Shown: positions 28,924 to 37,944 of the stretch, piece after piece
Layout: every line of letters starts with the position of its first letter
Position numbering within the stretch: the stretch's first letter is position 1
Source of the DNA: SIRX01 sp965214475
Lineage (GTDB): Bacteria; Actinomycetota; Rubrobacteria; Rubrobacterales; Rubrobacteraceae
Direction: 5' to 3'
Assembly (NCBI GenBank): GCA_965214475.1
Contig: OZ243953.1
Span: 1,178,001-1,242,000, forward strand
Length of the DNA: 64,000 nucleotides
Translations under genes and position numbers: made by a program
The notes under the pieces: model-generated
The model's input: only the letters and a program-made list of their open reading frames with translations
The model's database searches: none
Told to the model about the DNA's origin: nothing

Positions 28924-29300
28924 CGGTGGAACGTCGCGGAAAAGATCATCCCTGAATCTGTGCGCCTCTCGAAGAACCGCTCCCTCACAGCGTTAACCTC
29001 GACTTCGCAGACTCTCGGAAATCGGTCCATCATTATTCTGCCTAATTCCACAATTGCCGTCTTCACAGATCGGTATTTTCGTCCTTCCAGTGTTTCAACG
29101 ACCTTGTTGAGGAGTTCGTCGCGATCAGTTGTTTCTGAATGCTCTCCGGCAGCATAGGCCAAATACAAGAGAAGCGTCCGGGTTCGACCCTTGACACACA
29201 CGCCTACCCGAAGTGAGCCAGTCGGTGGCCGGAATGTCTCTTCGATTTCTGACGTGTTCCTGCCCTCCGACTCTGCTTCGATCTTGAACCACTCGAACAC
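28920..29300 (-). CDS. folB: Divergent dihydroneopterin aldolase (FolB-like)
   Basis: Position between folP and folK predicts FolB. The fold pattern supports it: strand SLRVGVCVKGRT, then RDELLNKVVETLEGRKYRSVKTAIVELGRIMMDRFP and strand CEVEVNAVRE, matching the tunnelling-fold helix pair. The residues normally used in catalysis are not evident: the early YGYHG/E segment is absent and LLE(T/A)LAE is replaced by SVKTAIVEL. The start is probably GTG 29300, 9 nt after AGGAGG, giving 126 residues; a TTG at 29318 is possible. Either a diverged aldolase or a repurposed T-fold protein. Confidence 0.55.
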   Translation of the reverse strand: MFEWFKIEAESEGRNTSEIEETFRPPTGSLRVGVCVKGRTRTLLLYLAYAAGEHSETTDRDELLNKVVETLEGRKYRSVKTAIVELGRIMMDRFPRVCEVEVNAVRERFFERRTDSGMIFSATFHR

Positions 29301-29359
29301 AAGATAGAGCCTCCTCAACGCTCCGCAGGAAACGGGAGTAGTTTAACCCGGTCTGGCTT

Positions 29360-30202
29360 CTATAACCGCAGGATAGCCGCCGCGACTTCCAAGGCTTCCC
29401 GGTTTGCCCGGACGTCGTGGACGCGGAAGAGGGTGGCACCCCGCTCGTAAGCGAGCACGTTCGTAGTCAACGTGCCGGATACGCGGTCTCTGGCTTCTTC
29501 GACGCCGGTAATGCTGCCTATAAAACGTTTGCGTGAGACGCCCATGAGGACCGGATAGCCGAGCTCTGCGATAGCGTCGAGGTTGTTGAGCAGCGCCAGG
29601 TTGTGATCCAGCGTCTTGCCAAAGCCGATGCCGGGATCGAGGATTATTTTGTCCGGCGCTACGCCTGCGGATTCAGCGTACGCGGCGCGTTCGGCGAGGA
29701 AGTCTCGCACTTCACATACCACCTCTTCGTAGTGTGGCTCCTGTTGCATAGTCTTCGGCTCGCCGAGCATGTGCATGAGGATCAGCGGGCAAGCAAACTC
29801 TGTCGCCACGTCCGCCATGTCAGGGTCGCCGCGCAGGGCGGTTACGTCGTTGACGATGCCGGCCCCGGCTTCGAGTGCGGCGCAGGCGGTCGAGGCGCGG
29901 TAGGTGTCTATCGAGATAACCGTATCCGGGCGGTTTTTCAGGATACTCCGGATGGACGGGAGTACACGGTTTAGCTCTTCGTCGAGAGAAACCGGGTCTG
30001 AGCCGGGTCGCGTTGACTCACCACCCACGTCTATGATCCGGGCACCCTCGTCCAATATATTTGCGGCCTGTTTCGCCGCTTTCTCCGGGTCGAAAAACTC
30101 TCCGCCGTCGGAGAAGGAGTCGGGGGTTACGTTTAGGATGCCCATGAGAATAGGATTGGGGCCGAAAGTTCGGTCCCCGATCCTGAACGTGCGGATCGCC
30201 AA
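29360..30202 (-). CDS. folP: Dihydropteroate synthase
   Basis: Joins p-aminobenzoate to the pterin pyrophosphate; target of sulfonamides. TIM barrel with ILMGILNVTPDSFSDGG (signature 1), IDVGGESTRPGSDPV (signature 2), VNDVTALRGDPDM, PGIGFGKTLDHN, and SRKRFIG. Length 280 is standard. It follows ftsH by 12 bp in the order tilS-hpt-ftsH-folP-folB-folK-coaX, close to the arrangement in many Gram-positives. Confidence 0.96.
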   Translation of the reverse strand: MAIRTFRIGDRTFGPNPILMGILNVTPDSFSDGGEFFDPEKAAKQAANILDEGARIIDVGGESTRPGSDPVSLDEELNRVLPSIRSILKNRPDTVISIDTYRASTACAALEAGAGIVNDVTALRGDPDMADVATEFACPLILMHMLGEPKTMQQEPHYEEVVCEVRDFLAERAAYAESAGVAPDKIILDPGIGFGKTLDHNLALLNNLDAIAELGYPVLMGVSRKRFIGSITGVEEARDRVSGTLTTNVLAYERGATLFRVHDVRANREALEVAAAILRL

Positions 30203-30214
30203 GTTTTAGTTCAC

Positions 30215-32098
30215 TTACTCCTGGTGGCCGTTGCGGTGAGGCTCGCCCAGGTGGACTTTGTCCACGGCGTACTCTTCGACGAGACGTTTGAGGTGTGGCG
30301 CGTCGACGGTTTCGTACTCGATCAGGTCTTCAGAGAGCTTGACGAGTAGATCCCGATTACGCACCAGGATGTCTTCGGCGTTGTCGTAGGACTCGTCGAT
30401 GATGCGCCGGATCTCCTTGTCGATCTGGAAGGCGATCTCATCGGAATAGTCCGCTTGTTGGTTGAAGTCCCGGCCCATAAAGACCTGTCCCTGGGCGTGG
30501 CCCAGCGCCATAGGCCCGAGCTTGTCGCTCATTCCGTAGCGGGTAACCATCTGCTTGGCGGTCTGCGTTACGCGCTCCAGGTCGTTGGAGGCTCCGGTGG
30601 TAATCTCCTCAAAGATCACACTCTCCGCCGCCCGGCCACCGAGCATCATGGCGAGCTGCGACATGAGCTCCCCGCGGCTCATCATGAAGCGGTCTTCCTC
30701 CGGCAGGCTCATCGTGACGCCGAGCGCCTGGCCGCGAGGGATAATGGAGATCTTATGTACCGGGTCGGCTTTGGGCAGCAAGGCACCGACGATGGCGTGT
30801 CCCGCCTCGTGATAGGCCGTTATCTCCTTCTCTTTTTCGGAGATAATGCGCGTCTTGCGCTCGGGGCCGGCGATCACCCGGTCTATGGCCTCTTCCATCT
30901 CGTGCATGCTGATCTCTTCTTTATCGTACCGGGCGGCGAGCAGCGCCGCCTCGTTGACGAGGTTGGCTAGGTCCGCGCCGGTAAATCCGGGCGTGCTGCG
31001 GGCCAGTGTCTGGGTGCTGATGTCGTCGCCGAGCGGCTTGCCCCGACTGTGGACGCTTATGATCTTCTCGCGACCCGGAAGGTCGGGCCGGTCTACGGTG
31101 ATCTGGCGGTCGAAACGTCCCGGCCTCAAGAGCGCCGGGTCGAGGATGTCCGGGCGGTTGGTCGCGGCGATCATAATGATGCCACTCTGGGCGTCGAAGC
31201 CGTCCATCTCGACGAGGAGCTGGTTCAAGGTCTGCTCCCGCTCGTCGTGGCCGCCACCCATGCCGGCGCCGCGCTGCCTGCCAACGGCGTCGATCTCGTC
31301 CATAAAGATAATGCACGGCGAGTTCTGCTTGGCCTGCTCGAAGAGGTCTCGGACACGACTCGCGCCGACGCCGACAAACATCTCCACGAAGTCCGAACCG
31401 GAAATGCTGAAGAACGGAACCCCGGCCTCCCCGGCCACAGCCCGCGCCAGGAGCGTCTTGCCCGTTCCGGGAGGCCCGACCAGCAGCGCACCCTTCGGGA
31501 TACGGGCGCCGAGTTTCTGGAATTTCTGGGGATTTTCGAGGAACTCTTTGATCTCCGTGAGCTCCTGCACGGCTTCCTGGGCACCGGCCACGTCATCGAA
31601 GGTAACCTTCGGGGCATCTTTGTTCATCCGCTTGGCCTTGCTCTTGCCGAAGCTCATCACCCGGTTGCCGCCGCCCTGCATCGAACTCATGATAAACAGG
31701 AAGAGAAGGATTATGAGGAAGATCGGAGCTACCGTACCAATTATGGTCAGCCAGAAGCTGTTGCTCGGAGGTTCGGTGAGGAACGGTATCTCTGCTTCGT
31801 TGAAGGTCCCCGCTATGTCGTACTCCGTGGGATAAGCGTACGCGAATTCCTGCGGTCCACCTTCGTCACGCTTGAGTAATCCGGTAACGGTCTGCTTCTC
31901 ATCCTCGACGGTAAGCTTTTGCTCCGGGTCTTCGGGGCTCAAAACGAACGAGTTTTGGTTTACGGCTTTCTCAAACTGTTGGGAGTTAAGCTCTCTAACA
32001 TCCGGGCTGCCCGACGATAGGACCCTTACCAGGATCACCGCGAACACCATCAGGATAATGAAGTAGAGTAGTCCTCCGCTCCTTAAAATTCTGCCCAA
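30215..32098 (-). CDS. ftsH: ATP-dependent zinc metalloprotease FtsH
   Basis: Membrane-anchored AAA+ protease. Two membrane helices (residues about 8-27 and 115-136) flank an extracytoplasmic part. Then come Walker A VGPPGTGKTLLARAVAGE, Walker B CIIFMDEIDAVG, the second-region-of-homology arginines RPGRFDRQI, and the zinc site HEAGH near residue 425 with a downstream Asp. At 627 residues it is full length. TTG start at 32098 with GAGAGG about 10 nt upstream. A TATAAT box lies 42 bp before it (32140-32145). Confidence 0.96.
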   Translation of the reverse strand: MGRILRSGGLLYFIILMVFAVILVRVLSSGSPDVRELNSQQFEKAVNQNSFVLSPEDPEQKLTVEDEKQTVTGLLKRDEGGPQEFAYAYPTEYDIAGTFNEAEIPFLTEPPSNSFWLTIIGTVAPIFLIILLFLFIMSSMQGGGNRVMSFGKSKAKRMNKDAPKVTFDDVAGAQEAVQELTEIKEFLENPQKFQKLGARIPKGALLVGPPGTGKTLLARAVAGEAGVPFFSISGSDFVEMFVGVGASRVRDLFEQAKQNSPCIIFMDEIDAVGRQRGAGMGGGHDEREQTLNQLLVEMDGFDAQSGIIMIAATNRPDILDPALLRPGRFDRQITVDRPDLPGREKIISVHSRGKPLGDDISTQTLARSTPGFTGADLANLVNEAALLAARYDKEEISMHEMEEAIDRVIAGPERKTRIISEKEKEITAYHEAGHAIVGALLPKADPVHKISIIPRGQALGVTMSLPEEDRFMMSRGELMSQLAMMLGGRAAESVIFEEITTGASNDLERVTQTAKQMVTRYGMSDKLGPMALGHAQGQVFMGRDFNQQADYSDEIAFQIDKEIRRIIDESYDNAEDILVRNRDLLVKLSEDLIEYETVDAPHLKRLVEEYAVDKVHLGEPHRNGHQE

Positions 32099-32212
32099 TC
32101 TGTCTTTACCTCTCAGAAGATGTGTTTAGGAACATCAGGATTATACTACCTACACTACGAGGGACGGTGTCCTCCCTCACTCGATACGTTCTCTCTAAAC
32201 TAGACAAGCTTT

Positions 32213-32755
32213 TTAAGAACTGGCGAACACCTCGGGTTTGAGCACGCAGACGTCGGGCAGGTTACGGTAGGCCCCAGCGTAGTCGAGGCCGTATCCCACC
32301 ACAAACTCGTCTGGGACCTCGAAACCTAGATACTTTACGTCCAACTCCGCCCGGCGTCTCTCAGGCTTGCTCAGTAGCGAGCAAATTTCCAACGAGGCCG
32401 GGTTGCGTTGGAGTAGGGCGCGCCGGAGGTAGGAGAGCGTCAGGCCGGTGTCTACTATGTCTTCGACGATCAGGACGTGCCGCCCGGTTATGTCCTCTTC
32501 GAGATCGTTGAGTATTCGGACGACCCCGCTGCTGCTGGTCCCCGTACCGTAGGAGCTTATGTCCATGAAATCCAGTTCGCACGGTAGATCTATGCGGCGC
32601 ATGAGGTCCCCGAGCACCACGACCGCACCCCGCAGGATGCCTACAAGGAGCGGCCGCTCACCTTTGTAGTCCTCGGTTATACGCTCTCCGATCTCAGCCA
32701 CCTTGTCCTGAATTTCGGACGAGGGTATGAGCACTTCTTTTACGTCGGACATCAT
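32213..32755 (-). CDS. hpt: Hypoxanthine-guanine phosphoribosyltransferase
   Basis: Purine salvage enzyme. The PRPP-binding motif VLIVEDIVDTGLTL (near residues 96-109) and the earlier LRGAVVVLGDLMRRI loop are typical, as are YGTGTSSSGVV and FVVGYGLDYAGAYRNLP. The start is ATG 32755, one base after the tilS stop and after GGAG; the frame opens slightly earlier at 32770. 180 residues. The tilS-hpt-ftsH order is conserved in Gram-positives. Confidence 0.95.
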   Translation of the reverse strand: MMSDVKEVLIPSSEIQDKVAEIGERITEDYKGERPLLVGILRGAVVVLGDLMRRIDLPCELDFMDISSYGTGTSSSGVVRILNDLEEDITGRHVLIVEDIVDTGLTLSYLRRALLQRNPASLEICSLLSKPERRRAELDVKYLGFEVPDEFVVGYGLDYAGAYRNLPDVCVLKPEVFASS

Positions 32756-32756
32756 G

Positions 32757-34100
32757 CTAGACATCTCCACGGCTTTTTCTTACCTCCAACCTGAGTATTT
32801 TCTCTGTTTTACCGCCAACTTTGTGTTTCTCGCTGAGTTCTCCATAAGGGATCCAGGCGACATTGTCCTTCGAGTCTACGACGACCGGCGTCTGTCGCCG
32901 GAGGTCTTTGGGAACCCCCCGGTCCATCATGGCCCGCAAGACCTTCTTGCTCCCGCCGAGGCCCAGGGGTCGAATACTATCTCCCTCGCGCGTCATTCGC
33001 ACCTGGTATGGTCTCCGTACCGCATCCAGGTAAGCTACCTCCGGGCGGCCCGCGTCTCCGGCATCGAATTCCACGTCCTCCTGAATTTCGATATTCCACC
33101 CGCCAAAAATGATTCCACCTTGCTCTATCTGCACGCTTTCTTTCTCCGCCACCGGCGCGTGGTAAAAGACCAACTCGCCGGTCGTGCGTCCGGCAGCTAT
33201 TACTCCACCCGGGAGATCCAGAGTTCGTGTTCCTTCTCCCTCGTCCAACAAGTCGAGGACGGATTCGACGTGTATATTCTCCAATCCTGGCGTTCCGGGT
33301 AGTAACTTCGAGTAGGCCATTCGTACCGCGTAGTGCCGGATGGCCGTCGGTGAGGCAAGCAACTCACCGGCGAGCAGAACTACCTCGTTTTCCCGAAGTC
33401 GGACGTTCTGTCCGGCGATACTTTCTAGTGCTTCCAAATCGTCCCGCAAGATAGCGGCGGCGCGGGCTATGTTTTTTTTCGCGCCCTCGTACAAGTCTTC
33501 GAGGATCGGTAACGCCTCCTGGCGCACCCGGTTGCGGGTGTATTTCCCCGTGAGGTTGGTACGGTCGGTGCGGTAGGGTTGATTTAGAATTTCGAGGTAC
33601 TTCAGCACTTCGGTCCTGGTGGCCTCGATCAGGGGCCTCACAAAACGCCCTCGAACCGGTGGAATTCCCGTCAAGCCTCGCAGCCCCGCTCCGCGTGACA
33701 GGTTCATCAAGACCGTCTCGGCCACGTCGTCCGCCGTATGCCCGGTAGCGATGCTTTTCAGTCCAAGCCCATCGGCTAGTTCTTCCGCGATCCTGTAACG
33801 CTCTATGCGCGCCCGCTCCTGAAAGTTGTGCCTCCCATCCAGTTCGAGACGCCGCACCTCACAAGGAACATTCAAGCTACGACAAAGTTTTTCGACAAAC
33901 TCGGCGTCCTCTCTAGATTCCCTTCCGCGCGAGCCATGATCCATGTGTACCACGACAGGCTCGCCCCAAAGCTCGACCAATACCCGTAAAAGCGCCACAG
34001 AATCCGGTCCGCCCGAGACCATCACTAGCGGGCGCGAGAGATCCATGCCGTACCGGTACGCCGCCCCTGAGACAGCATCAGAGAAACCAACAGGGCTCAT
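32757..34100 (-). CDS. tilS: tRNA(Ile)-lysidine synthase
   Basis: Converts C34 of tRNA-Ile2 to lysidine so that it reads AUA. The PP-loop motif VSGGPDSVALLRVL (about residues 29-42), HMDHGSR and the GHTADDVAETVLMNLSRGAG signature are seen. The C-terminal domain (PYQVRMTREGDSIRPLG ... KKVLRAMMDRGVPKDLRR) matches TilS-C. At 447 residues it is full length. First gene of its operon. The 187 bp before it (34101-34287) separate it from the divergent subtilase and show no further gene. Confidence 0.93.
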   Translation of the reverse strand: MSPVGFSDAVSGAAYRYGMDLSRPLVMVSGGPDSVALLRVLVELWGEPVVVHMDHGSRGRESREDAEFVEKLCRSLNVPCEVRRLELDGRHNFQERARIERYRIAEELADGLGLKSIATGHTADDVAETVLMNLSRGAGLRGLTGIPPVRGRFVRPLIEATRTEVLKYLEILNQPYRTDRTNLTGKYTRNRVRQEALPILEDLYEGAKKNIARAAAILRDDLEALESIAGQNVRLRENEVVLLAGELLASPTAIRHYAVRMAYSKLLPGTPGLENIHVESVLDLLDEGEGTRTLDLPGGVIAAGRTTGELVFYHAPVAEKESVQIEQGGIIFGGWNIEIQEDVEFDAGDAGRPEVAYLDAVRRPYQVRMTREGDSIRPLGLGGSKKVLRAMMDRGVPKDLRRQTPVVVDSKDNVAWIPYGELSEKHKVGGKTEKILRLEVRKSRGDV

Positions 34101-34287
34101 ACGGGCAGTTTAGTCGAGTAAGGCGGTAAAGAAAGCCGCGAAGTGCATGCCAGTCTTCCTGTACGAGGAGGCTGCTGGGGTTTACGTATACCCGATCTAT
34201 AGTCCATAATGTGCTCGACTGGTACAAGAATAGCTTCTTTCTATAGAGCAGAACGGGAGTCCGATCCTGGCCCGGAGGGGGGACAGC

Positions 34288-35970
34288 ATGACGACTAATC
34301 TTCAACTACGAGTATTTCTGGCTGGACTTGTCGGAGCTGTATTGACGCTAGCTCTTCTCACGCCGGAAGCCAGCGGCACAGCCCAGGAGAACATAGATCA
34401 AAGCTCAGGAGTAGCTCCGCACGCAACCGGGGAACTGCTGATCGTCTACGAAGCCGGAACCGACTCTGCGGCGGCGGAACAATTGCCGGAAGAAACCGAT
34501 GGCGAGGTCGAAGAGGAGATCCCGGAGATCGACACCCAGGTCGTCGAGTTCCCGGAAGTAAAAAACGAGCCTACCGAACAAGAAAGAGAAGAGCTTCTAC
34601 AACAAAAGAAAGAAGAACTAGAGGAAGACCCTGCGGTCCAATCAGTAAGCTACAACTTCATCTACAAGGCAGCCTACACCCCAAACGACAACAAATTCGG
34701 TTCCCAGTACGGTCTCAAAAAGATAAAGGCTCCCCTGGCCTGGAACGAAACCCGCGGTAGTGGTGTTGACATCGCAGTAGTAGACAGTGGGATTTCCAAC
34801 TCCCATCCTGACCTTCGGCGGAAGATCTCCGCCCAGGCAAACTGCGCAGGCAAACCAGGAAATTGCATAAGTGGACCAGGAACTGCCGAAGACGACTCTG
34901 GGCACGGTACCTCCGTTGCAGGAGTAGCCGTCGCAAGCACCAACAACGGGGAAGGCGTCGCCGGAGCTTGTTTCGAGTGTAGATTGCTAGCCGCTAAGGT
35001 CCTGAAGGCAAACGGAAAGGGCTCGGTAAGTGACGTAGCGAAAGGCATTAACTGGTCCAGCAATAATGGGGCTGAGGTCATAAACCTGTCGTTGGCGCCA
35101 GTGAACCCCAATGTCGTTGCGGACTCTCCACCTATAAAGAAAGCCATAAACAGAGCCCAGCGAAAAGGAGCGATAACCGTCGCCGCTGCTGGCAACTTCG
35201 GAAAAGACTCTGTCAAAGTATACCCGGCGGCCTACGAAAACGTTGTGGCCGTAGCCGCCACCAATCGTAACAACCGTTGGGCCTCTTTCTCCAGCACCGG
35301 CAGGTGGGTAGACGTGGCCGCGCCCGGCGTAGACATTCTCTCTACCAGATCTCCTGCAGGGTACGGCGGATTCGACGGAACAAGCCTCTCCAGCCCGTTC
35401 GTCGCGGGCATAGCGGGGCTGCTCGCCTCTCAAGGCCGTACGGAGGACGAAATTCGTCGCAGGATAAACTCGACCGCCGTGGACCTGGGACCGAAAGGGA
35501 AAGACGAAAAATACGGTCGTGGTCTCGTAAATGCCGCAGCCGCCGTGGGCATTTCTGCTCGGCGGCCCACGCCCAACAAGGCGCCCAGGATCTCTAACCC
35601 GAAGCCCGCACCGGGCGCGACCATCAAAGGTCGCAGGCCAAATATAAAGGCTACCGTGCGGGACGCAGAGACCAACCTCCGAAAAAAGAACATAACCTTG
35701 ATCCTCGACGGCAAAAAGAGAGGCGCTTTCAGATATTCCGTGAAACGCGACAGGCTCATCTACTCGCCCAAGAGAAAGCTAGCACCCGGCAAACACACAG
35801 TAAGAATCGTCGTCCGCGACGAACAGGGTAAAAAGGACACCAGGAAATGGCGCTTCAAGGTAAAAGCTCCGAAGCCTCGCAACAATGGCCCACTCTCAAT
35901 AATTGACCAACCGGGCTACCCGTTCAACTTCTTACCCAACGATTCGGTCTTCGACCGGGTCAGAAACTAG
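34288..35970 (+). CDS. Secreted subtilisin-like serine protease (S8)
   Basis: Signal peptide at residues 1-30 (hydrophobic FLAGLVGAVLTLALL), then an acidic inhibitor-like propeptide (about 45-130). The catalytic domain spans about 140-425: Asp166 (VVDSGI), His206 (SGHGTSVAG), oxyanion Asn303 (AAGN) and Ser366 (DGTSLSSPFVAG, where GTSMASP is usual). Four cysteines at about 186, 193, 228 and 231 could form two disulfides. Residues about 433-535 form a Lys/Arg-rich Ig-like domain. ATG 34288 follows GGAGGGGGG. It is oriented away from tilS. Acts outside the cell; substrate unknown. Confidence 0.93.
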   Translation: MTTNLQLRVFLAGLVGAVLTLALLTPEASGTAQENIDQSSGVAPHATGELLIVYEAGTDSAAAEQLPEETDGEVEEEIPEIDTQVVEFPEVKNEPTEQEREELLQQKKEELEEDPAVQSVSYNFIYKAAYTPNDNKFGSQYGLKKIKAPLAWNETRGSGVDIAVVDSGISNSHPDLRRKISAQANCAGKPGNCISGPGTAEDDSGHGTSVAGVAVASTNNGEGVAGACFECRLLAAKVLKANGKGSVSDVAKGINWSSNNGAEVINLSLAPVNPNVVADSPPIKKAINRAQRKGAITVAAAGNFGKDSVKVYPAAYENVVAVAATNRNNRWASFSSTGRWVDVAAPGVDILSTRSPAGYGGFDGTSLSSPFVAGIAGLLASQGRTEDEIRRRINSTAVDLGPKGKDEKYGRGLVNAAAAVGISARRPTPNKAPRISNPKPAPGATIKGRRPNIKATVRDAETNLRKKNITLILDGKKRGAFRYSVKRDRLIYSPKRKLAPGKHTVRIVVRDEQGKKDTRKWRFKVKAPKPRNNGPLSIIDQPGYPFNFLPNDSVFDRVRN

Positions 35971-35972
35971 AG

Positions 35973-36002
35973 GAAAAACAAAAGCCCTGGAAAAACCGGG
36001 GC
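35973..36002 (-). terminator. Intrinsic terminator of the initiator tRNA
   Basis: On the minus strand GCCCCGG-TTTTT-CCAGGGC (one G-U pair) is followed by TTTTGTTTTT. It lies just beyond the 3' end of tRNA-fMet and only a few bases after the subtilase stop on the other strand. Confidence 0.8.
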
Positions 36003-36008
36003 CGGTAG

Positions 36009-36082
<74 letters not shown>

Positions 36083-36154
36083 TCGCGGACGAGATTTTAA
36101 CACCGCTGAAATGTTTGTAAAGGTTGTTGTTCGCGTGCTACCTTAACGTCCGAG

Positions 36155-36538
36155 ATGGGAATTTTACTTTTTGTACTGGTGCTCTCGGGAGCGTTGCTCG
36201 CCCTGGTTGCCGGGGTGGTCGCACTCCGGGCCTGGCTGAGCTTCCGGCGCACTCGACTGGACCTACAAAATCAGCTATCCGAGGATGTGGCCCGGCTCGC
36301 ATTGCGAACCGGCGAACTAGAGGAAAGCCTCGCCACGCTGGACGCCAGGACCCAGCAACTTCCGGTGAGTATTTCGAGCCTGCAAGAGAACCTGGATGCG
36401 CTCCGGATCCTTACCGGGGCGCTCGCAAGCTCACTTCGACAAGCACAGAGAGTCCTCTCCTACTCGGCACTCAAGACTTTTAGCGCCACCCGCATCGCCG
36501 ACCTTTTCCCATCCCGTTCCAGCGGAACGAAGCAGTAA
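36155..36538 (+). CDS. Small membrane protein with coiled coil, unknown function
   Basis: A 127-residue protein with one N-terminal membrane helix (ILLFVLVLSGALLALVAGVVAL, residues 3-24). It is followed by a basic RAWLSFRRTR anchor and a long amphipathic helix (about 35-105) with heptad leucines. The layout is that of a membrane-anchored coiled-coil protein. I do not recognise the family. ATG 36155 is preceded by CCGAG. Divergent from tRNA-fMet by 72 bp. Confidence 0.65.
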   Translation: MGILLFVLVLSGALLALVAGVVALRAWLSFRRTRLDLQNQLSEDVARLALRTGELEESLATLDARTQQLPVSISSLQENLDALRILTGALASSLRQAQRVLSYSALKTFSATRIADLFPSRSSGTKQ

Positions 36539-36568
36539 ATGGTGGATGTCCCGTCATCCCGAAGCTCG

Positions 36569-36574
36569 TATAAT
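36569..36574 (+). promoter_or_regulatory. -10 box of a leaderless gene
   Basis: TATAAT ends 6 nt before the ATG of the zinc-ribbon gene at 36581. Transcription would start at or next to the A of that ATG, with no room for a ribosome-binding site. The -35 region is weak. Confidence 0.6.
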
Positions 36575-36580
36575 TAGCCT

Positions 36581-36733
36581 ATGGATGAAACCCGCGAGAA
36601 GGAACAAACTTTGACTCAGGCGCCAGAGCCTTCGGGTGAAGAGTGTGAAATCTGCAACTCGGAGATGTATGGACTCCACTGTAAGCTCCTCTGCCCCAAC
36701 TGCGGCTACCGGCGCGACTGCTCTGATCCCTAA
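36581..36733 (+). CDS. 50-residue zinc-ribbon protein
   Basis: The frame reads MDETREKEQTLTQAPEPSGE, then a C-terminal cysteine-rich module: CEIC (residues 22-25), HC (33-34), CPNC (38-41) and a last CSDP. The two CxxC pairs plus His/Cys suit a zinc ribbon. Similar tiny proteins ending HCKL..CPNCGY.RDCSD occur in several bacteria, without known function. A TATAAT box 6 nt upstream makes it probably leaderless. Too short for most gene finders. Confidence 0.75.
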   Translation: MDETREKEQTLTQAPEPSGEECEICNSEMYGLHCKLLCPNCGYRRDCSDP

Positions 36734-36824
36734 ACCTCTTCTTTGTTTCCAAACTTGACGCGCGTACGCCGGGCCACGACCATGTGTGCGCCGGGATAGC
36801 TTGCGGAAAGGCGCGTAGAGAAAC

Positions 36825-37934
36825 ATGGACATAAAAGCAGCGGTAGTTTTCGAGGCGGACAAACCCCTCAGCATTGAGACTGTACAACTAGAAGGGCCGA
36901 AAGAAGGCGAGGTGCTAGTCGAGATCAAAGCGACCGGCATCTGCCACACGGACGAGTACACCCGCTCCGGCGCCGACCCGGAAGGACTTTTCCCGTCCGT
37001 CCTAGGCCACGAGGGTGCGGGTATCGTCACAGACGTCGGTCCGGGCATCAGCAGTCTGGAGGTCGGAGACCACGTGATACCGCTCTACACCCCCGAATGC
37101 CGGGAGTGCGAGTATTGCCTGAACCCAAAGACCAACCTGTGTCAGGCGATCCGTAACACTCAGGGCCAGGGGTTTATGCCCGACGGCACGAGCCGCCTCT
37201 CACTGAACGGTGAAGCACTTTATCATTACATGGGTACATCTACTTTTGCAACGCACGCAGTTGTGCCGGAAATAGCGCTGGCGAAGATCCGGGAAGACGC
37301 CCCATTCGATAAGGTCTGCTACATCGGCTGTGGCGTCACGACGGGCATCGGGGCGGTCATAAATACGGCGAAGGTCGAGCCAGGGTCTAACGTGGTGGTC
37401 TTCGGCTTAGGTGGGATCGGGTTGAACGTCATCCAGGGCGCGAGGATGGTCGGGGCGGATAAGATCGTGGGCGTGGATCTCAATCCGGCGAAGAAAGACC
37501 TGGCCGAAAAGTTCGGCATGACCCATTTCGTAAATCCGCAGGAGGTAGAGGAAGACCTGGTGCCGTACCTCGTAGACCTGACCGATGGCGGCGCGGATTA
37601 TAGTTTCGAGTGCATCGGCAATGTAAACGTCATGCGCCAGGCGCTGGAGTGCGCGCATAAAGGTTGGGGCGAGTCGGTAATTATCGGGGTTGCGGGCTCC
37701 GGGGAGGAGATCTCCACGCGCCCGTTCCAACTCGTTACGGGGCGTTCTTGGCGCGGCAGTGCATTCGGCGGGGCGAGAGGCCGGACGGACGTGCCAAAGA
37801 TCGTGGACTGGTACATGGAGGGCAAAATAGACATAGATCCCCTCATCACCCACACCATGCCCCTCGAAGACATAAACGAAGCCTTCGACCTCATGCACCG
37901 CGGAGAATCCATCCGCAGCGTCGTCACGTTCTAG
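36825..37934 (+). CDS. frmA: S-(hydroxymethyl)glutathione dehydrogenase / class III alcohol dehydrogenase
   Basis: Zinc-dependent medium-chain dehydrogenase oxidising the formaldehyde-glutathione adduct. Catalytic zinc site: C40 with ICHTDEY, the HEGAGIV His, and later C of YIGCGVTTGIGA. Structural zinc: ECRECEYCLNPKTNLC. NAD site: GLGGIGLNVIQGARM with Asp in VGVDLNPAK. 369 residues, ATG 36825. The sequence is the class III (glutathione) type rather than the mycothiol-specific branch, as judged by eye. The next gene, 10 bp on, is the matching esterase. Confidence 0.92.
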   Translation: MDIKAAVVFEADKPLSIETVQLEGPKEGEVLVEIKATGICHTDEYTRSGADPEGLFPSVLGHEGAGIVTDVGPGISSLEVGDHVIPLYTPECRECEYCLNPKTNLCQAIRNTQGQGFMPDGTSRLSLNGEALYHYMGTSTFATHAVVPEIALAKIREDAPFDKVCYIGCGVTTGIGAVINTAKVEPGSNVVVFGLGGIGLNVIQGARMVGADKIVGVDLNPAKKDLAEKFGMTHFVNPQEVEEDLVPYLVDLTDGGADYSFECIGNVNVMRQALECAHKGWGESVIIGVAGSGEEISTRPFQLVTGRSWRGSAFGGARGRTDVPKIVDWYMEGKIDIDPLITHTMPLEDINEAFDLMHRGESIRSVVTF

Positions 37935-37944
37935 AAAGGTCACG

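Noticed and set aside
31049..31879. A 276-codon plus-strand frame over ftsH
   Set aside because: Shadow of the FtsH AAA domain.
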